A stretch of 64,000 bases of DNA. Source: Thermoproteota archaeon (lineage in GTDB: Archaea > Korarchaeota > Korarchaeia > Korarchaeales > Korarchaeaceae). The stretch is from positions 124,001 through 188,000 of the forward strand of contig JALSOH010000004.1 in assembly GCA_026986575.1 (NCBI GenBank), read 5' to 3'. Below the pieces are notes generated by a model. It saw only the letters and a list, made by a program, of their open reading frames with translations. It made no database searches and was not told where the DNA came from. A program made the translations under genes and the position numbers. The number at the start of each line of letters is the position of its first letter. The stretch's first letter is position 1. Shown here piece after piece: positions 38,274 to 46,616 of the stretch.

Positions 38274-38578
38274 CTACTGTTTGGAGAGTATATGTGCGAA
38301 ATCTGTGTCACGAGTGACTAGTTCTTCATCGCGGTTGATAGCTATAGCGGCCACTAGTAGGTCTGCAAATGCTTTTGCTTCCTCATCCTCAATTAGCTCA
38401 AGCTGTATTCTATGAGCTAGAATGAAATTGTCTCTGAGGGGAAATATTACTCCACCGTAGAAGCGCTCATAGAAAATGATCCTGGATACTCTACGAAGGT
38501 TACAGCCGTTATATCCTCTTGGATGGGCTTCTTCTCTCTAATCCTATCAATAACGATACCTGTATCCAGTATGGTCAA
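38274..38578 (-). pseudogene. VapC-type PIN toxin, frameshifted
   Basis: From TTG 38578, overlapping the antitoxin stop, the frame reads TILDTGIVIDRIREKKPI and then must shift near 38475 to continue as FYERFYGGVIFPLRDNFI, FADLLVAAIAINRDEELVTR and DTDFAHIL. The PIN acidic positions (DTG, E in TFVEY, D in FADLL, TRDTDF) are recognisable. One base is missing, so the toxin is inactive as read. Confidence 0.7.
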
Positions 38579-38787
38579 GACAGCCTCCCCTTCTCCCTGC
38601 GCCTCAGCTCCCCCACATCATAGACCTCTATGTCCTCAGTCAACTCCTCCGATCTAATACCAAGCATCTCCCTAACCTCAGCTACATCAACACGGCCACC
38701 AAGCCTCGCTAAAACGGCCTCTATGACCTCCTTCACCTCCTCCTCAGAGAGCCATGGGGGAATCCTCACTACCACACTCTTAGACAT
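38575..38787 (-). CDS. VapB-type antitoxin
   Basis: 70 residues: a short strand (KSVVVRIPPWLSEEEV), a helical middle and the charged tail (EDIEVYDVGELRRREKGR) typical of antitoxins in this group. It is directly upstream of, and overlaps, the frameshifted PIN gene. It may survive as an antitoxin without a toxin. Confidence 0.7.
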   Translation of the reverse strand: MSKSVVVRIPPWLSEEEVKEVIEAVLARLGGRVDVAEVREMLGIRSEELTEDIEVYDVGELRRREKGRLS

Positions 38788-38875
38788 CCACGCATCCCCA
38801 AGACTGTATGAGGCCTAAGGAACCTATAATCCTGTTTCGACGATCTATAGCAGGTACCTCAGGGGTTTTAATCTA

Positions 38876-39130
38876 TGGCGGCCCGTCGGGACTTGAACCC
38901 GGGACCTCCGGCTCCGAAGGCTGGCACTTAAATACCTCTGTCTAACTAATTGATAGTAAGCGGGACAGATAGGTACAGTTTTATACTTATTATTCGGTGT
39001 ATAGGACAGTAGTCTAGAAATTTAGCGCTATTAAGAACATGTTTTGAGAGAATAGGGATAGTCTCCTATGGATATTAATGTCTTTAATGGATAATGGATA
39101 AAGAGGTGAGATCTAATATGCTTACATGTG
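38876..39130 (-). repeat. tRNA-Arg(UCG) 3'-half fragment plus flanking repeat, copy B
   Basis: 38876-38926 is the same tRNA 3' half as copy A, with one acceptor base deleted and T-stem changes. The next ~200 bases align with copy A with many substitutions and indels. The two copies are 990 bases apart in direct orientation and bracket the vapB-vapC remnant, as expected for successive insertions at one tRNA gene. Confidence 0.65.
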
Positions 39131-39258
39131 ATTAGTGAGCTGATAGAACCAATATATGAGGCTCTTGATTAAGAGAAAGTTAAGCCACTGGATGATACTG
39201 CCCCTATTCCGATTCTTCCCCCTGCGAGCTCCATAACTTTTCCTTGGCTCAAAAAAGA

Positions 39259-39597
39259 TTAGAGGGTTGAAGGGTCAACCTCAGCCATTGGATATACTCC
39301 TCCCAGGGGGAACTGGGCCTCGTTCAATATCCTCCTTATGGATTCCGCGTCCGGGGACTCCCAGCAGCAGTAAATCCTCTCGATTAAGCCTTCCTCTGTT
39401 AGTTGGACCCATGTGTTAATCAATCTGACCTCTTGGGTGGTGAGGTCCCTCACCTTCTTCCCCATAGCGGAGGCTACCTCAACGGATACCGGCTCAGCCA
39501 TATCGTGCACAGCCAAGAACTTTGGGACATCCACGCGCGATATCAAACGCCTTTCATCGGTAAATCCTCTAACGAATCCTTGGAGACAACTGTTCAT
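39259..39597 (-). CDS. DUF4242-like small protein
   Basis: 112 residues. The segment VPKFLAVHDMAEPVS near residue 24, followed by CCWESPDAESIRRILNEAQF, matches the ferredoxin-like DUF4242 family (some bacterial members bind nickel). The start could be ATG 39597 or GTG 39534, the latter giving the family-typical N-terminus. It stands alone between decayed sequence and the second peptide locus. Confidence 0.6.
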   Translation of the reverse strand: MNSCLQGFVRGFTDERRLISRVDVPKFLAVHDMAEPVSVEVASAMGKKVRDLTTQEVRLINTWVQLTEEGLIERIYCCWESPDAESIRRILNEAQFPLGGVYPMAEVDPSTL

Positions 39598-39694
39598 GGT
39601 GGATCCTACCTAAAAACCATGCCGCAGAGTGAGCGATATCGGATGGGTCTCTTGCTCACTCTCCCTCCTTAATATGATCGAACCAAAGGGTGCC

Positions 39695-40294
39695 TTAGGG
39701 ATAGAGTGCGTGATTTTTTAATAACTGCTGGGCAGCAATCTTCGGATAATATATTCTCAGCACTATGTCCGTCAAAAGAAGCATGAGTATCATTGCTACG
39801 TCGTCCACCCTCTTCATCCCATATCTATGATTGAAAACACGATAGAAGTAGATGAAGGATAGAGTCGAGAAGGAAGTATCGATTAGCGCCTTGATTGATG
39901 AGTATAGCTCGATACTAGATGCTCCTATAATGGGAAGAAGCACTAGATCCGTTACTAGTGATATAGACGAAAAGAGGAAGTAAAAGGATACAACACTCAG
40001 TATTGGGGAGAGCGGACCCTTATACACGCTTCTATAAAACAAGAAGAGGTAAGTTAGTGCTCCCAGCAGGCCCCAAAGTAGGGCTCCGGTGAAGCTGCTT
40101 CCTAACAATACAAAATATGCGATAACATATGGGGGAATGGATTGATTGGCTACACCCAGCTCGTTCAAGACGATCATTAGGTACAAGGATTGAGTACCCG
40201 TGTAGAGCAAGTATAGGAGAAGGGGCCTTCTCCTATTGGATGGAGGGCTATTGTTAAGCAGATCCGGATTTTCTTCTCTTCTACATATGGCCAT
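39695..40294 (-). CDS. Polytopic membrane protein of the second peptide locus
   Basis: 199 residues with five probable helices; a GALLWGLLGALTYLFLF segment gives it a Yip1-like look. It overlaps the SpoIIM-type gene by 14 bases, so it is translationally linked. It corresponds in place and size to the 197-residue protein after SpoIIM in the first peptide locus. Confidence 0.65.
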   Translation of the reverse strand: MAICRREENPDLLNNSPPSNRRRPLLLYLLYTGTQSLYLMIVLNELGVANQSIPPYVIAYFVLLGSSFTGALLWGLLGALTYLFLFYRSVYKGPLSPILSVVSFYFLFSSISLVTDLVLLPIIGASSIELYSSIKALIDTSFSTLSFIYFYRVFNHRYGMKRVDDVAMILMLLLTDIVLRIYYPKIAAQQLLKNHALYP

Positions 40295-40841
40295 TTAACT
40301 TCACCAAGATGCAAGGTATTGAGAGATAATATTCTATAACTGATGATAATATTATCATAATTAAACTTAATAACGCCAATTTTGTTAAATAAACTAACTG
40401 ATCTCTGGAGAGGTCATAGTGATCCCCGCCATGGATGACCGTTACGGCGCTCGAAAGACCTACGGATGAGGAGATGAGGATAGAAGTGATCTCCAGCGGC
40501 CCGTGGAATAGAAAGCAGGGGAGTGCACCTGTCAAGTTTTCTCTGAGAATTTCCCTGACGATGCTACCTACCACCATGCCGTTGAAGCTAAGGGAGAGAG
40601 CCGTGAGCGTTCCAAGTGTCACATATCCTATGGAAAGAATCAGGATAACGGAACTGTTCAAGAGTATAAGTCCGCGTAAATCATAATGTCCATTAAAGGA
40701 ATGAGGAACGAAAACTCCACCTAACCCTTCTGTGTAAGATTGATCTGGGATCAGGAAACTTCCTAAGATCCCGGCCGCATAGAAAAGCGATGCTAAGATC
40801 AGTCCCTCACCCACCCTTGGGCCTTGTTTCGTCCCTACCAT
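40281..40841 (-). CDS. SpoIIM/DUF95-family membrane protein (second locus)
   Basis: 186 residues with about five helices. LLNSSVILILSIGYVTLGTL and the motif CFLFHGPLEITSILISSS (HGxxE, usually PHGxxE) identify SpoIIM/DUF95. ATG 40841 follows GGAGGATG and overlaps the end of the M48 protease gene by 35 bases. In bacteriocin operons this family accompanies leader-bearing circular peptides. Confidence 0.75.
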   Translation of the reverse strand: MVGTKQGPRVGEGLILASLFYAAGILGSFLIPDQSYTEGLGGVFVPHSFNGHYDLRGLILLNSSVILILSIGYVTLGTLTALSLSFNGMVVGSIVREILRENLTGALPCFLFHGPLEITSILISSSVGLSSAVTVIHGGDHYDLSRDQLVYLTKLALLSLIMIILSSVIEYYLSIPCILVKLNGHM

Positions 40842-41778
40842 GGCTCATCCTCCTGATGATCTCTATTCTCTTCTCCAAGCTAGGATGCGTTGGAAGTAGG
40901 GAGGGGGTTTCCTTCATTCCATATATTTTGATCAGAGCGTTTATCAGATCCTCTGGATTTGAGTAAGATGCTGCAATGAGATCGGCCTTGACCTCCCTCC
41001 TCCTTATCAGGATTAAGAAGACCGACAACGCTGCCAAGAAGCCAGCCACCACTAGCAGGAAGATTACGGGATCGCGTTTCGTTACTGCCCCCGTTAGGGA
41101 GGAGGGTACTTCGCCTACAAGGAGTAGCATCGCGTACATCAGTAGTGTGTAGCCCAGATACCTGGCGATGTCTCCTTCTTTATAATGGGCGAGTTCGTGG
41201 GCCAGTACGCTCTTGATCTCTCCATTAGACAGCACCTTAAGCAGATCCTCATTTATGAAGACAGTCGGTTGAACGATCCCGCCAAGAAGCGCGGTTTTCA
41301 TTAGAGAGGATCTGAATAATCGGAGCCTTATATTCTTCCTGATCTCCATCTTTCCCTTAAGATCCTCGAAAACCCTCTTCAGATCGTCCGGGGGGTCTCT
41401 CCCCTGACCAATCTTATCGAAGATTATAGGAACCAGATTAACTGTGACGAACAGTACTACGAGAAGAGTGGAGAATTCCACTAGGATGCTGTGGTTGGGA
41501 AGTGAGGAGATCACAGCAGCGTAGATGAAGATCAAATATAAATCGAAATAATTGAGCAGGAGATCCTTGAATAATCTCCTGGCTCCCGGGCTTTCCTTAC
41601 GAAGAATGGGGTCTACAAGGGAGAGAATTATAGCAGCTAGTATCAAGATGAAAAATCCTGTGATAAGGGGGTTAAGCCTGTACTCCACCACGAGGATTAC
41701 GGTAAGAGACATCATAGCTACTGTTATGAGAGCCATCACTAAATTGTAAAGAGAAAAAAATGGAGAGTTAGTTCCCAA
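40807..41778 (-). CDS. M48-family (HtpX-like) membrane metalloprotease
   Basis: 323 residues: N-terminal membrane helices, a catalytic HExxH in VLAHELAHYKEGD, two further helices, and a third zinc-ligand glutamate in RREVKADLIAAS. The PTHPSLEKRIEIIR ending is typical of M48B. It starts at TTG 41778 after GGGATC, ten bases after the end of the peptide gene. Its position directly behind a leader-bearing peptide suggests it cleaves the leader. Confidence 0.88.
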   Translation of the reverse strand: MGTNSPFFSLYNLVMALITVAMMSLTVILVVEYRLNPLITGFFILILAAIILSLVDPILRKESPGARRLFKDLLLNYFDLYLIFIYAAVISSLPNHSILVEFSTLLVVLFVTVNLVPIIFDKIGQGRDPPDDLKRVFEDLKGKMEIRKNIRLRLFRSSLMKTALLGGIVQPTVFINEDLLKVLSNGEIKSVLAHELAHYKEGDIARYLGYTLLMYAMLLLVGEVPSSLTGAVTKRDPVIFLLVVAGFLAALSVFLILIRRREVKADLIAASYSNPEDLINALIKIYGMKETPSLLPTHPSLEKRIEIIRRMSHGRDETRPKGG

Positions 41779-41788
41779 TGTAGATCCC

Positions 41789-42034
41789 TTATCCTATTAA
41801 AAAGCTCCCTACTGCTACAAGGGCGCCAGTGAGACCCGTAATTGGAGTACTGCATGCTGCTATTTTTGCTAGGGCTAAGAAATACCCTCCAAGTGCTACC
41901 GCAGCTGCTCCATAGTTACCTTTTGCAAGTAGATAGCCTATTCCCAACTGAGTGGCTGCAGGTGTTAATATAGGAACCACTAGTATTGCTATATTGAGGG
42001 CGAGGAGGGCTAGGGCTTTCTTTTCTGTCTTCAT
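41789..42034 (-). CDS. Leader-bearing Gly/Ala-rich peptide, candidate bacteriocin precursor
   Basis: 81 residues. MKTEKKALALLALNIAILVV is a basic-hydrophobic leader; the remaining ~55 residues (from ATQLGIGYLL to VAVGSFLIG) are Gly/Ala-rich, helical, weakly charged and contain one cysteine, much like circular bacteriocins. ATG 42034 follows GGGGGCGAT. It is the first gene of a four-gene operon with an M48 protease, a SpoIIM/DUF95 protein and a membrane protein. Like the first peptide it ends in glycine. The call is from context and composition. Confidence 0.6.
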   Translation of the reverse strand: MKTEKKALALLALNIAILVVPILTPAATQLGIGYLLAKGNYGAAAVALGGYFLALAKIAACSTPITGLTGALVAVGSFLIG

Positions 42035-42169
42035 ACCATCGCCCCCGTTCTCCTAACTATTAGAGAATTATAGAATAATGAGAATAATTATAAAAATCTT
42101 GCGCGAAATCTACTCTTTTTTTCACTAAAAAAAGAAAAACTGAAAAATTTGAAGATAACGGCGTCCTTG

Positions 42170-42340
42170 AGGTAGAATCGTCTACCTAGATTCCCACGGA
42201 GCAGATATGCATAAATTATACTAAGCAAAGAGGTTATATTTTATAGAGGCTTTGAGGAAGACTCTTATATAGCATTTAAGCTAAAGTTATTGTCAGTCCA
42301 GCGGGAGAAGTTTATGCTGACTTTTGATCACAATTAATTA
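42170..42340. repeat. Diverged repeat upstream of the second peptide locus, copy 1
   Basis: TAGAATCGTCTACCTAGAT, then GACTCTTATATAGCATTTAAGC, AGCGGGAGAAGTTT and TTTTGATCAC occur in the same order and spacing as in copy 2 at 42985-43160. Both are AT-rich and non-coding. Confidence 0.5.
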
Positions 42341-42631
42341 GTTCGGTTTAGACCCTTCTTACCGGACTCGATCTCTATCCTCACCCCCTCAATAGTTAGA
42401 TCGATGTCTGTCCTTCTATTCACACTCAGTCCAAGTTTTTCGAGTTAGGATGACCATCTCCTCGATCATCAACATGTGAAGACGGATCTTTGAATTGGAT
42501 GGGGGCTTACAATATACAAGATTCTTTCCATGATAGTCAATGGGTTCAGCCTTAACTAACTAGCGCGAGATCTGGAGAACAAAGCCAGTATCTTAGGAGG
42601 AGGCTCTACCATGCCGGCATGTTTGATTGGA
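42341..42631. other. Non-coding stretch
   Basis: No convincing gene. Short minus-strand scraps resembling a nuclease or restriction-type domain (around 42360-42430) are too broken to name. Confidence 0.3.
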
Positions 42632-42855
42632 TTACATAGAGTGGGTGGTCAGCATTCCCCCTCTGATAACCTCCTTCTTTTCCTCCTTGGAGAGTGTTTC
42701 AAGGTATAACTCTGCTGCTTCCTGACATTCCTAATCGCCTCATCTAGGCTATCGCCCTGTGTATGGCATCTCGGGAGTTCCCGGACGATCGCGACGTAGC
42801 CTCCGCCTTCATCCTCTAGTGTAATAACACTAAACTCACGCATACTCCTGTCCAT
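42632..42855 (-). pseudogene. HicB-type antitoxin, frameshifted
   Basis: MREFSVITLEDEGGGYVAIV then RELPRCHTQGDSLDEAIRNV is the HicB domain. One base is missing at about 42745; the other frame continues EAAELYLETLSKEEKKEVIR to a stop at 42632, the normal HicB ending. No HicA gene is adjacent. Confidence 0.75.
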
Positions 42856-42984
42856 TTAATAACCCCCTTAAAGTAAACAGTAATTACCTCTCCAAGACGG
42901 CCCTAGGGGCTAACTTCTAATAAAGTTATATAATGCTTACGTGTTTTCCTGCTCTCGCGCGATTTATTTAAAGATAAGCGTCTC

Positions 42985-43160
42985 TACAGTAGAATTGTTT
43001 ATCTAGATACGCGTGAAATAAAATATGCTTAGATTGCATCAAGTGGGGGGAAGGATCACTGAGGACTCTTATGGAAAATTTAAGCTAGATCATTGCCGCC
43101 AAGCTAGCAGGAGAAGTTTTATTATTTAGAATTTCTCATTGATCACGAATCGCGCACTGC
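42985..43160. repeat. Diverged repeat, copy 2
   Basis: TAGAATTGTTTATCTAGAT, GACTCTTATGGAAAATTTAAGC, AGCAGGAGAAGTTT and ATTGATCAC match copy 1 at 42170-42340 with many substitutions. The two copies bracket the hicB remnant. The rest of the gap to 43217 shows only a TATA box (CTTTTTAATC) for the next gene. Confidence 0.5.
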
Positions 43161-43217
43161 ATTAGTTCAAACTTATATCTGAGACTACTTTTTAATCCTT
43201 CTAACCGTCATCTACCG

Positions 43218-43700
43218 ATGGCCGAGATCCCAAGTAGACCATCCCTCTTCAAGGCTGAGTGTGGCTTCATATTGGTCGCTGGGCTGCTTCCCAGCGATAA
43301 GCTGCCTCTATCAGCCCTACCCGACAGAATAGCCCTAGTCCCCGTCGAGTTAGTGGCTTCCCTGAGGCATATAGTCATGGCAGCTTTCAGAGCATGCAGG
43401 GCCCTTAACACGGGAAGGAATGTGGCCGAAGCATTCGCCTACGAGCTGGGAGCGTGCCTCACGGGTATGAGAGAGGTATCTAAGGTAAGAAAAGCCCTCT
43501 CATCTTTAGGCCCCAAGGTGTTCGTCTCCATCTGCGAGGATGTGGGTGACTGTCTGGGACCGTTGATGGCCATGTTGGCTTGGGGTTCTCGCCTCACCGA
43601 CGTCGAGCCCAGATACAAGCCGGACGACCTGCCCTCCTGTTCCGGCAATGTTGAGGCCCTGGCGATGGAAGAAGGCGCCATGTTGGAGCTGGATCGGTGA
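43218..43700 (+). CDS. cgi121: KEOPS complex subunit Cgi121
   Basis: 160 residues. RHIVMAAFRACRALNTGRNVAEAFAYEL (split over two helices) and SKVRKALSSLGPKVFVSICE are the conserved core of Cgi121, which brings tRNA to the KEOPS t6A-synthesis complex. Its kinase partner Bud32 is at 46613. The TATA box lies about 25 bases before ATG 43218, so the mRNA is probably leaderless. Confidence 0.9.
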   Translation: MAEIPSRPSLFKAECGFILVAGLLPSDKLPLSALPDRIALVPVELVASLRHIVMAAFRACRALNTGRNVAEAFAYELGACLTGMREVSKVRKALSSLGPKVFVSICEDVGDCLGPLMAMLAWGSRLTDVEPRYKPDDLPSCSGNVEALAMEEGAMLELDR

Positions 43701-43781
43701 GGTGGAGTGATGCGAAAGCGGAGGGAAGGGAGAGAGGGGAATGGGATACCTTTTAAAGAGTAGTAGTTAGAAGCGGAGGAG

Positions 43782-44108
43782 ATGGAGATGTCTTCCGAGG
43801 ATTTCCTGCAGGCTAAGGCGGAGGAGCTGCTCAACGAGCTGAATCAGGTGGTCACCCAGATATCCACTCTGAAGGCTGAGCTCGCCTCGGTGGAGGAAGC
43901 GCTCAAGAGGTTGGAGAAGCTGAGCGATGTGGAGGAGGTCTTCGAGAGGATCGGGGTGGTCTACGTCAAGAGGGATAGGGAGTCCGTGATAGTCGAGTTG
44001 AAGGCCACCAAGGAGGCCCTCGAGACCACCATAGGATCGCTGGAGAAGAGGGAGAAGGACCTCAGAGAGACCTTGAACAGGATGTTGCAGCCCTCCCAAG
44101 GTGGTTAA
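43782..44108 (+). CDS. pfdB: Prefoldin subunit beta
   Basis: 108 residues: two coiled-coil helices joined by a hairpin containing VEEVFERIGVVYVKRDR, the archaeal prefoldin beta layout. ATG 43782 or 43788; the TATA box CTTTTAAAG at about 43750 suggests a leaderless message. It partners the alpha subunit at 18 kb. Confidence 0.93.
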   Translation: MEMSSEDFLQAKAEELLNELNQVVTQISTLKAELASVEEALKRLEKLSDVEEVFERIGVVYVKRDRESVIVELKATKEALETTIGSLEKREKDLRETLNRMLQPSQGG

Positions 44109-44207
44109 GCCCTAGACCGATCTGAAAGGGAGGGTAGCGCTTTCCAACTTTCATTATTTCACCTCCCCTCAGATCCCTGATAGATGCAGGTTTTAGCTGA
44201 GATGTAT

Positions 44208-45554
44208 TCACTCGAAGTATTTGAGAAGTGTCGATTCGAAAGCCTTCTTCCCTTCCCTAGGTATCTGGGCTCCAGCGGCCATCTGATGACCGCCACCTGT
44301 CCCACCGGCCTCCTTAGATGCCGTCCTGATGAGCTCGTCGAGGTCTATCCGCTTGGAGCTTCCCTTCCCAGTCAGCCTAGCTGACACCTTTATCATGCCC
44401 TCATCGGTATGCGCGTACCCCACTACTATGTCCGCTTCTCTAAGGGATTTGCTGAGTATCGACGTGACCGTGCCTATCATGGTGTCCTCGGCCAAGCCCT
44501 CATCTATGAAAGCCACTCTGCCTACTATTCTGGGCCTGGCGCTCCTCAGTACTTGGGCGAGAACCCTCTTGTAGGACTGTTGCAGCTCTAGCGCTTTCCT
44601 CAGGACCTCTCCTCTTAGGCCGGAAGCTAGCAGGGCTCCCACATGACCGCCCCCCATTCGCCCGCAGGCGTTGAGTATCGTGGCGAAGCTGCCCAGATCC
44701 CTGAGAGGGGAACCCTTGGGCTCCTTCAGATATATGTAGACGTTTCCCACCAAAGATTTAGCTTTCTCTAAGCTCTCCATCCTCTTGACCAGCTCGTTGG
44801 TCAGGTCCCTCTTCTGCTCCTCCGACAGGTCAGAGAGGGTGATCCACCTCTCCCCCACCTTTATGGGTATCCCCAAGGACTCAACGAGTGCCAACGCCCC
44901 GGCTGAGTTGTTGGACACTCCCTCTATGAAGGGATCCACCGTCCTCTCCAGCGATGCTACCAAGGGGTAATCCGGACCTCCAAAGAGCCTGAGGTCCGGC
45001 ATGACCTCTACCAATCCTGATTCCACGGCCAGCTTCAGTATCTCGGCGTTGAGGCCCCGGAAACCATCGTTCTCCTGGACGTCGCCCAGCGCCCCGGTTA
45101 TGGCCATCGGGGCCATGTCGGGATCATCCAGCATCTCGTAATACAGCAGGAAGGCCACCCCAGCACCGCTGATCTCCCTGTCTCCGTCTATCCCGGCAAG
45201 GAACGGATTGAGGATCCTCGCCTTTCCAACATCCCCCTCCGGGCGGTGATGGTCCACTATGAAGATCTTCTTCCCCAGTGAGGATATGATTTGGAGGTCG
45301 CCGGAACCCAGATCTGAGAATAGATATACCTCGTAGGGCTCTCTCCTCAGTTCCTCCACGAGAGACTCGCTGACGTACTTGACGATCGTCAGGTGGAAGG
45401 GGACGTTCAGCCTTCTGAGGAGGGAGATCAATATACCTGCTGAACTCAGGCCATCGGCATCGAGGTGGCTTATCAACCTTACCGTACCCTCAAAGGAGTT
45501 GTATAGGTCCCGGGCGAAGGACCTGACGTGATCCCGGAACCGGCCTAGGTCCAA
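44208..45554 (-). CDS. DHH-family phosphoesterase, archaeal RecJ/GAN-like
   Basis: 448 residues. DHH-domain motifs are SHLDADGLSSAG, FSDLGSGD, FIVDHHRPEG and the aspartate in GALGDVQ; a DHHA1-type domain ends with GTGGGHQMAAGAQIP. Archaeal members are single-strand nucleases, some associated with GINS at the replication fork. It lies upstream of nothing obvious; uS15 precedes it in the same direction by 11 bases, an arrangement found in many archaea. Confidence 0.9.
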   Translation of the reverse strand: MDLGRFRDHVRSFARDLYNSFEGTVRLISHLDADGLSSAGILISLLRRLNVPFHLTIVKYVSESLVEELRREPYEVYLFSDLGSGDLQIISSLGKKIFIVDHHRPEGDVGKARILNPFLAGIDGDREISGAGVAFLLYYEMLDDPDMAPMAITGALGDVQENDGFRGLNAEILKLAVESGLVEVMPDLRLFGGPDYPLVASLERTVDPFIEGVSNNSAGALALVESLGIPIKVGERWITLSDLSEEQKRDLTNELVKRMESLEKAKSLVGNVYIYLKEPKGSPLRDLGSFATILNACGRMGGGHVGALLASGLRGEVLRKALELQQSYKRVLAQVLRSARPRIVGRVAFIDEGLAEDTMIGTVTSILSKSLREADIVVGYAHTDEGMIKVSARLTGKGSSKRIDLDELIRTASKEAGGTGGGHQMAAGAQIPREGKKAFESTLLKYFE

Positions 45555-45565
45555 GGGAACCCCTT

Positions 45566-46021
45566 CTATGACGCGTAGAGCTCGGCCAGCTCGGGACTGT
45601 AGCGCCAGTCCGGTGGGAGCTTACCCACCCTCTTGTAGTACTTGACCAGCCTGCTTATCTTGGACTCCGTGAGTATGAGACCCCTCTTGGCGTGGAAGTC
45701 CTTCCTATGCTCCTCTAGATGCTTCCTGATCTTGTATGCCTTGCTTATCAGCGCCAGTAGATCCTCGGGTATGGGCGGCGCTGCATCGTGCTCCTCCAGT
45801 ATCTGGGTTATCTTCTTACCGACGACCCTCTTCACTAGAGGTACTCCGTACTCGTCCCTAAGTATCATGCCTATCTGGCTGGGGGAGACTCCTCTCTTGC
45901 CAAGCTTAACCACCAGCTCCTCTATCTCCTCCTTGGACAGGGGGACCCAGTCTAGGGGGGTCTCTCTGGGGGGCCTAGTCGACTCGGACTTGCCCTTCTT
46001 CCTGCTGTGCATCCTAGCCAT
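45566..46021 (-). CDS. rps15: Small-subunit ribosomal protein uS15
   Basis: 151 residues, the long archaeal/eukaryotic form: an N-terminal extension ([16 protein letters not shown]), [20 protein letters not shown], and the S15 core ([20 protein letters not shown]). ATG 46021 follows GGGTGAACA. Overlap with the ITPase gene upstream is avoided with this start. Confidence 0.95.
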   Translation of the reverse strand: MARMHSRKKGKSESTRPPRETPLDWVPLSKEEIEELVVKLGKRGVSPSQIGMILRDEYGVPLVKRVVGKKITQILEEHDAAPPIPEDLLALISKAYKIRKHLEEHRKDFHAKRGLILTESKISRLVKYYKRVGKLPPDWRYSPELAELYAS

Positions 46022-46025
46022 TTGT

Positions 46026-46616
46026 TCACCCTTCAGCTCCCCATGACCCAAGCTCGTTTTTAAACAATTGCGCCCCCCTCGCCCGAAGGAAACGCCGGAG
46101 TTCCCTCACCGCTGCTCCCCTATGCGAGAATACGTCCTTCTCTTCTCCCAGCTCACCGAAGGTCCTGCCTCCTGATCCCTCGGGAATGAAAATGGGGTCA
46201 AAACCCCAGCCCCCTCCCCTAGGTTCGGTGGATATCCGGCCCCTCGACCTGCCCACGAAGGTCAGTAGCTCCCTCCCCGTGTGTAGCGCTATGACTGAGA
46301 TGAACTCCGCTTCCCTATCATCGATACCGGACATTAGTTTTAGCAGGCCCTCATTTCCCAGCTTCGAGAACACGTAAGAGGAGAACGGCCCTGGGAAGCC
46401 CCCCAGCGAGTGTATGAACAGACCGGCGTCCTCCAAGAAGAAGGGCTTAGGCAGGTGGTCTGCCAGCCACAGGGCCGAAGTGAGCGCCACTTCCTCGAGA
46501 TCGTCGCTCTGCGGTTCGAGATATTCTATTTGGATCCATTGGACCTTCACTATGTCGGAGAGCATCCTCCTGAACTCCTCATACTTGTGCCTGTTAGAGG
46601 ACGCCAGATAGATCAT
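46026..46616 (-). CDS. XTP/dITP diphosphatase (RdgB/HAM1 family)
   Basis: 196 residues. [10 protein letters not shown] at the N-terminus, [20 protein letters not shown] with the catalytic region, and [12 protein letters not shown] with [10 protein letters not shown] are family hallmarks. It removes deaminated purine nucleotides. ATG 46616 follows GAGGGAGATA and overlaps the Bud32 stop by four bases. Confidence 0.94.
   Translation of the reverse strand: MIYLASSNRHKYEEFRRMLSDIVKVQWIQIEYLEPQSDDLEEVALTSALWLADHLPKPFFLEDAGLFIHSLGGFPGPFSSYVFSKLGNEGLLKLMSGIDDREAEFISVIALHTGRELLTFVGRSRGRISTEPRGGGWGFDPIFIPEGSGGRTFGELGEEKDVFSHRGAAVRELRRFLRARGAQLFKNELGSWGAEG

Noticed and set aside
37886-38926. Reading the tRNA-Arg fragments as complete tRNA genes with introns
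   Set aside because: No matching 5' half (GGGCCCG acceptor and D arm) is found upstream of either fragment within several hundred bases.
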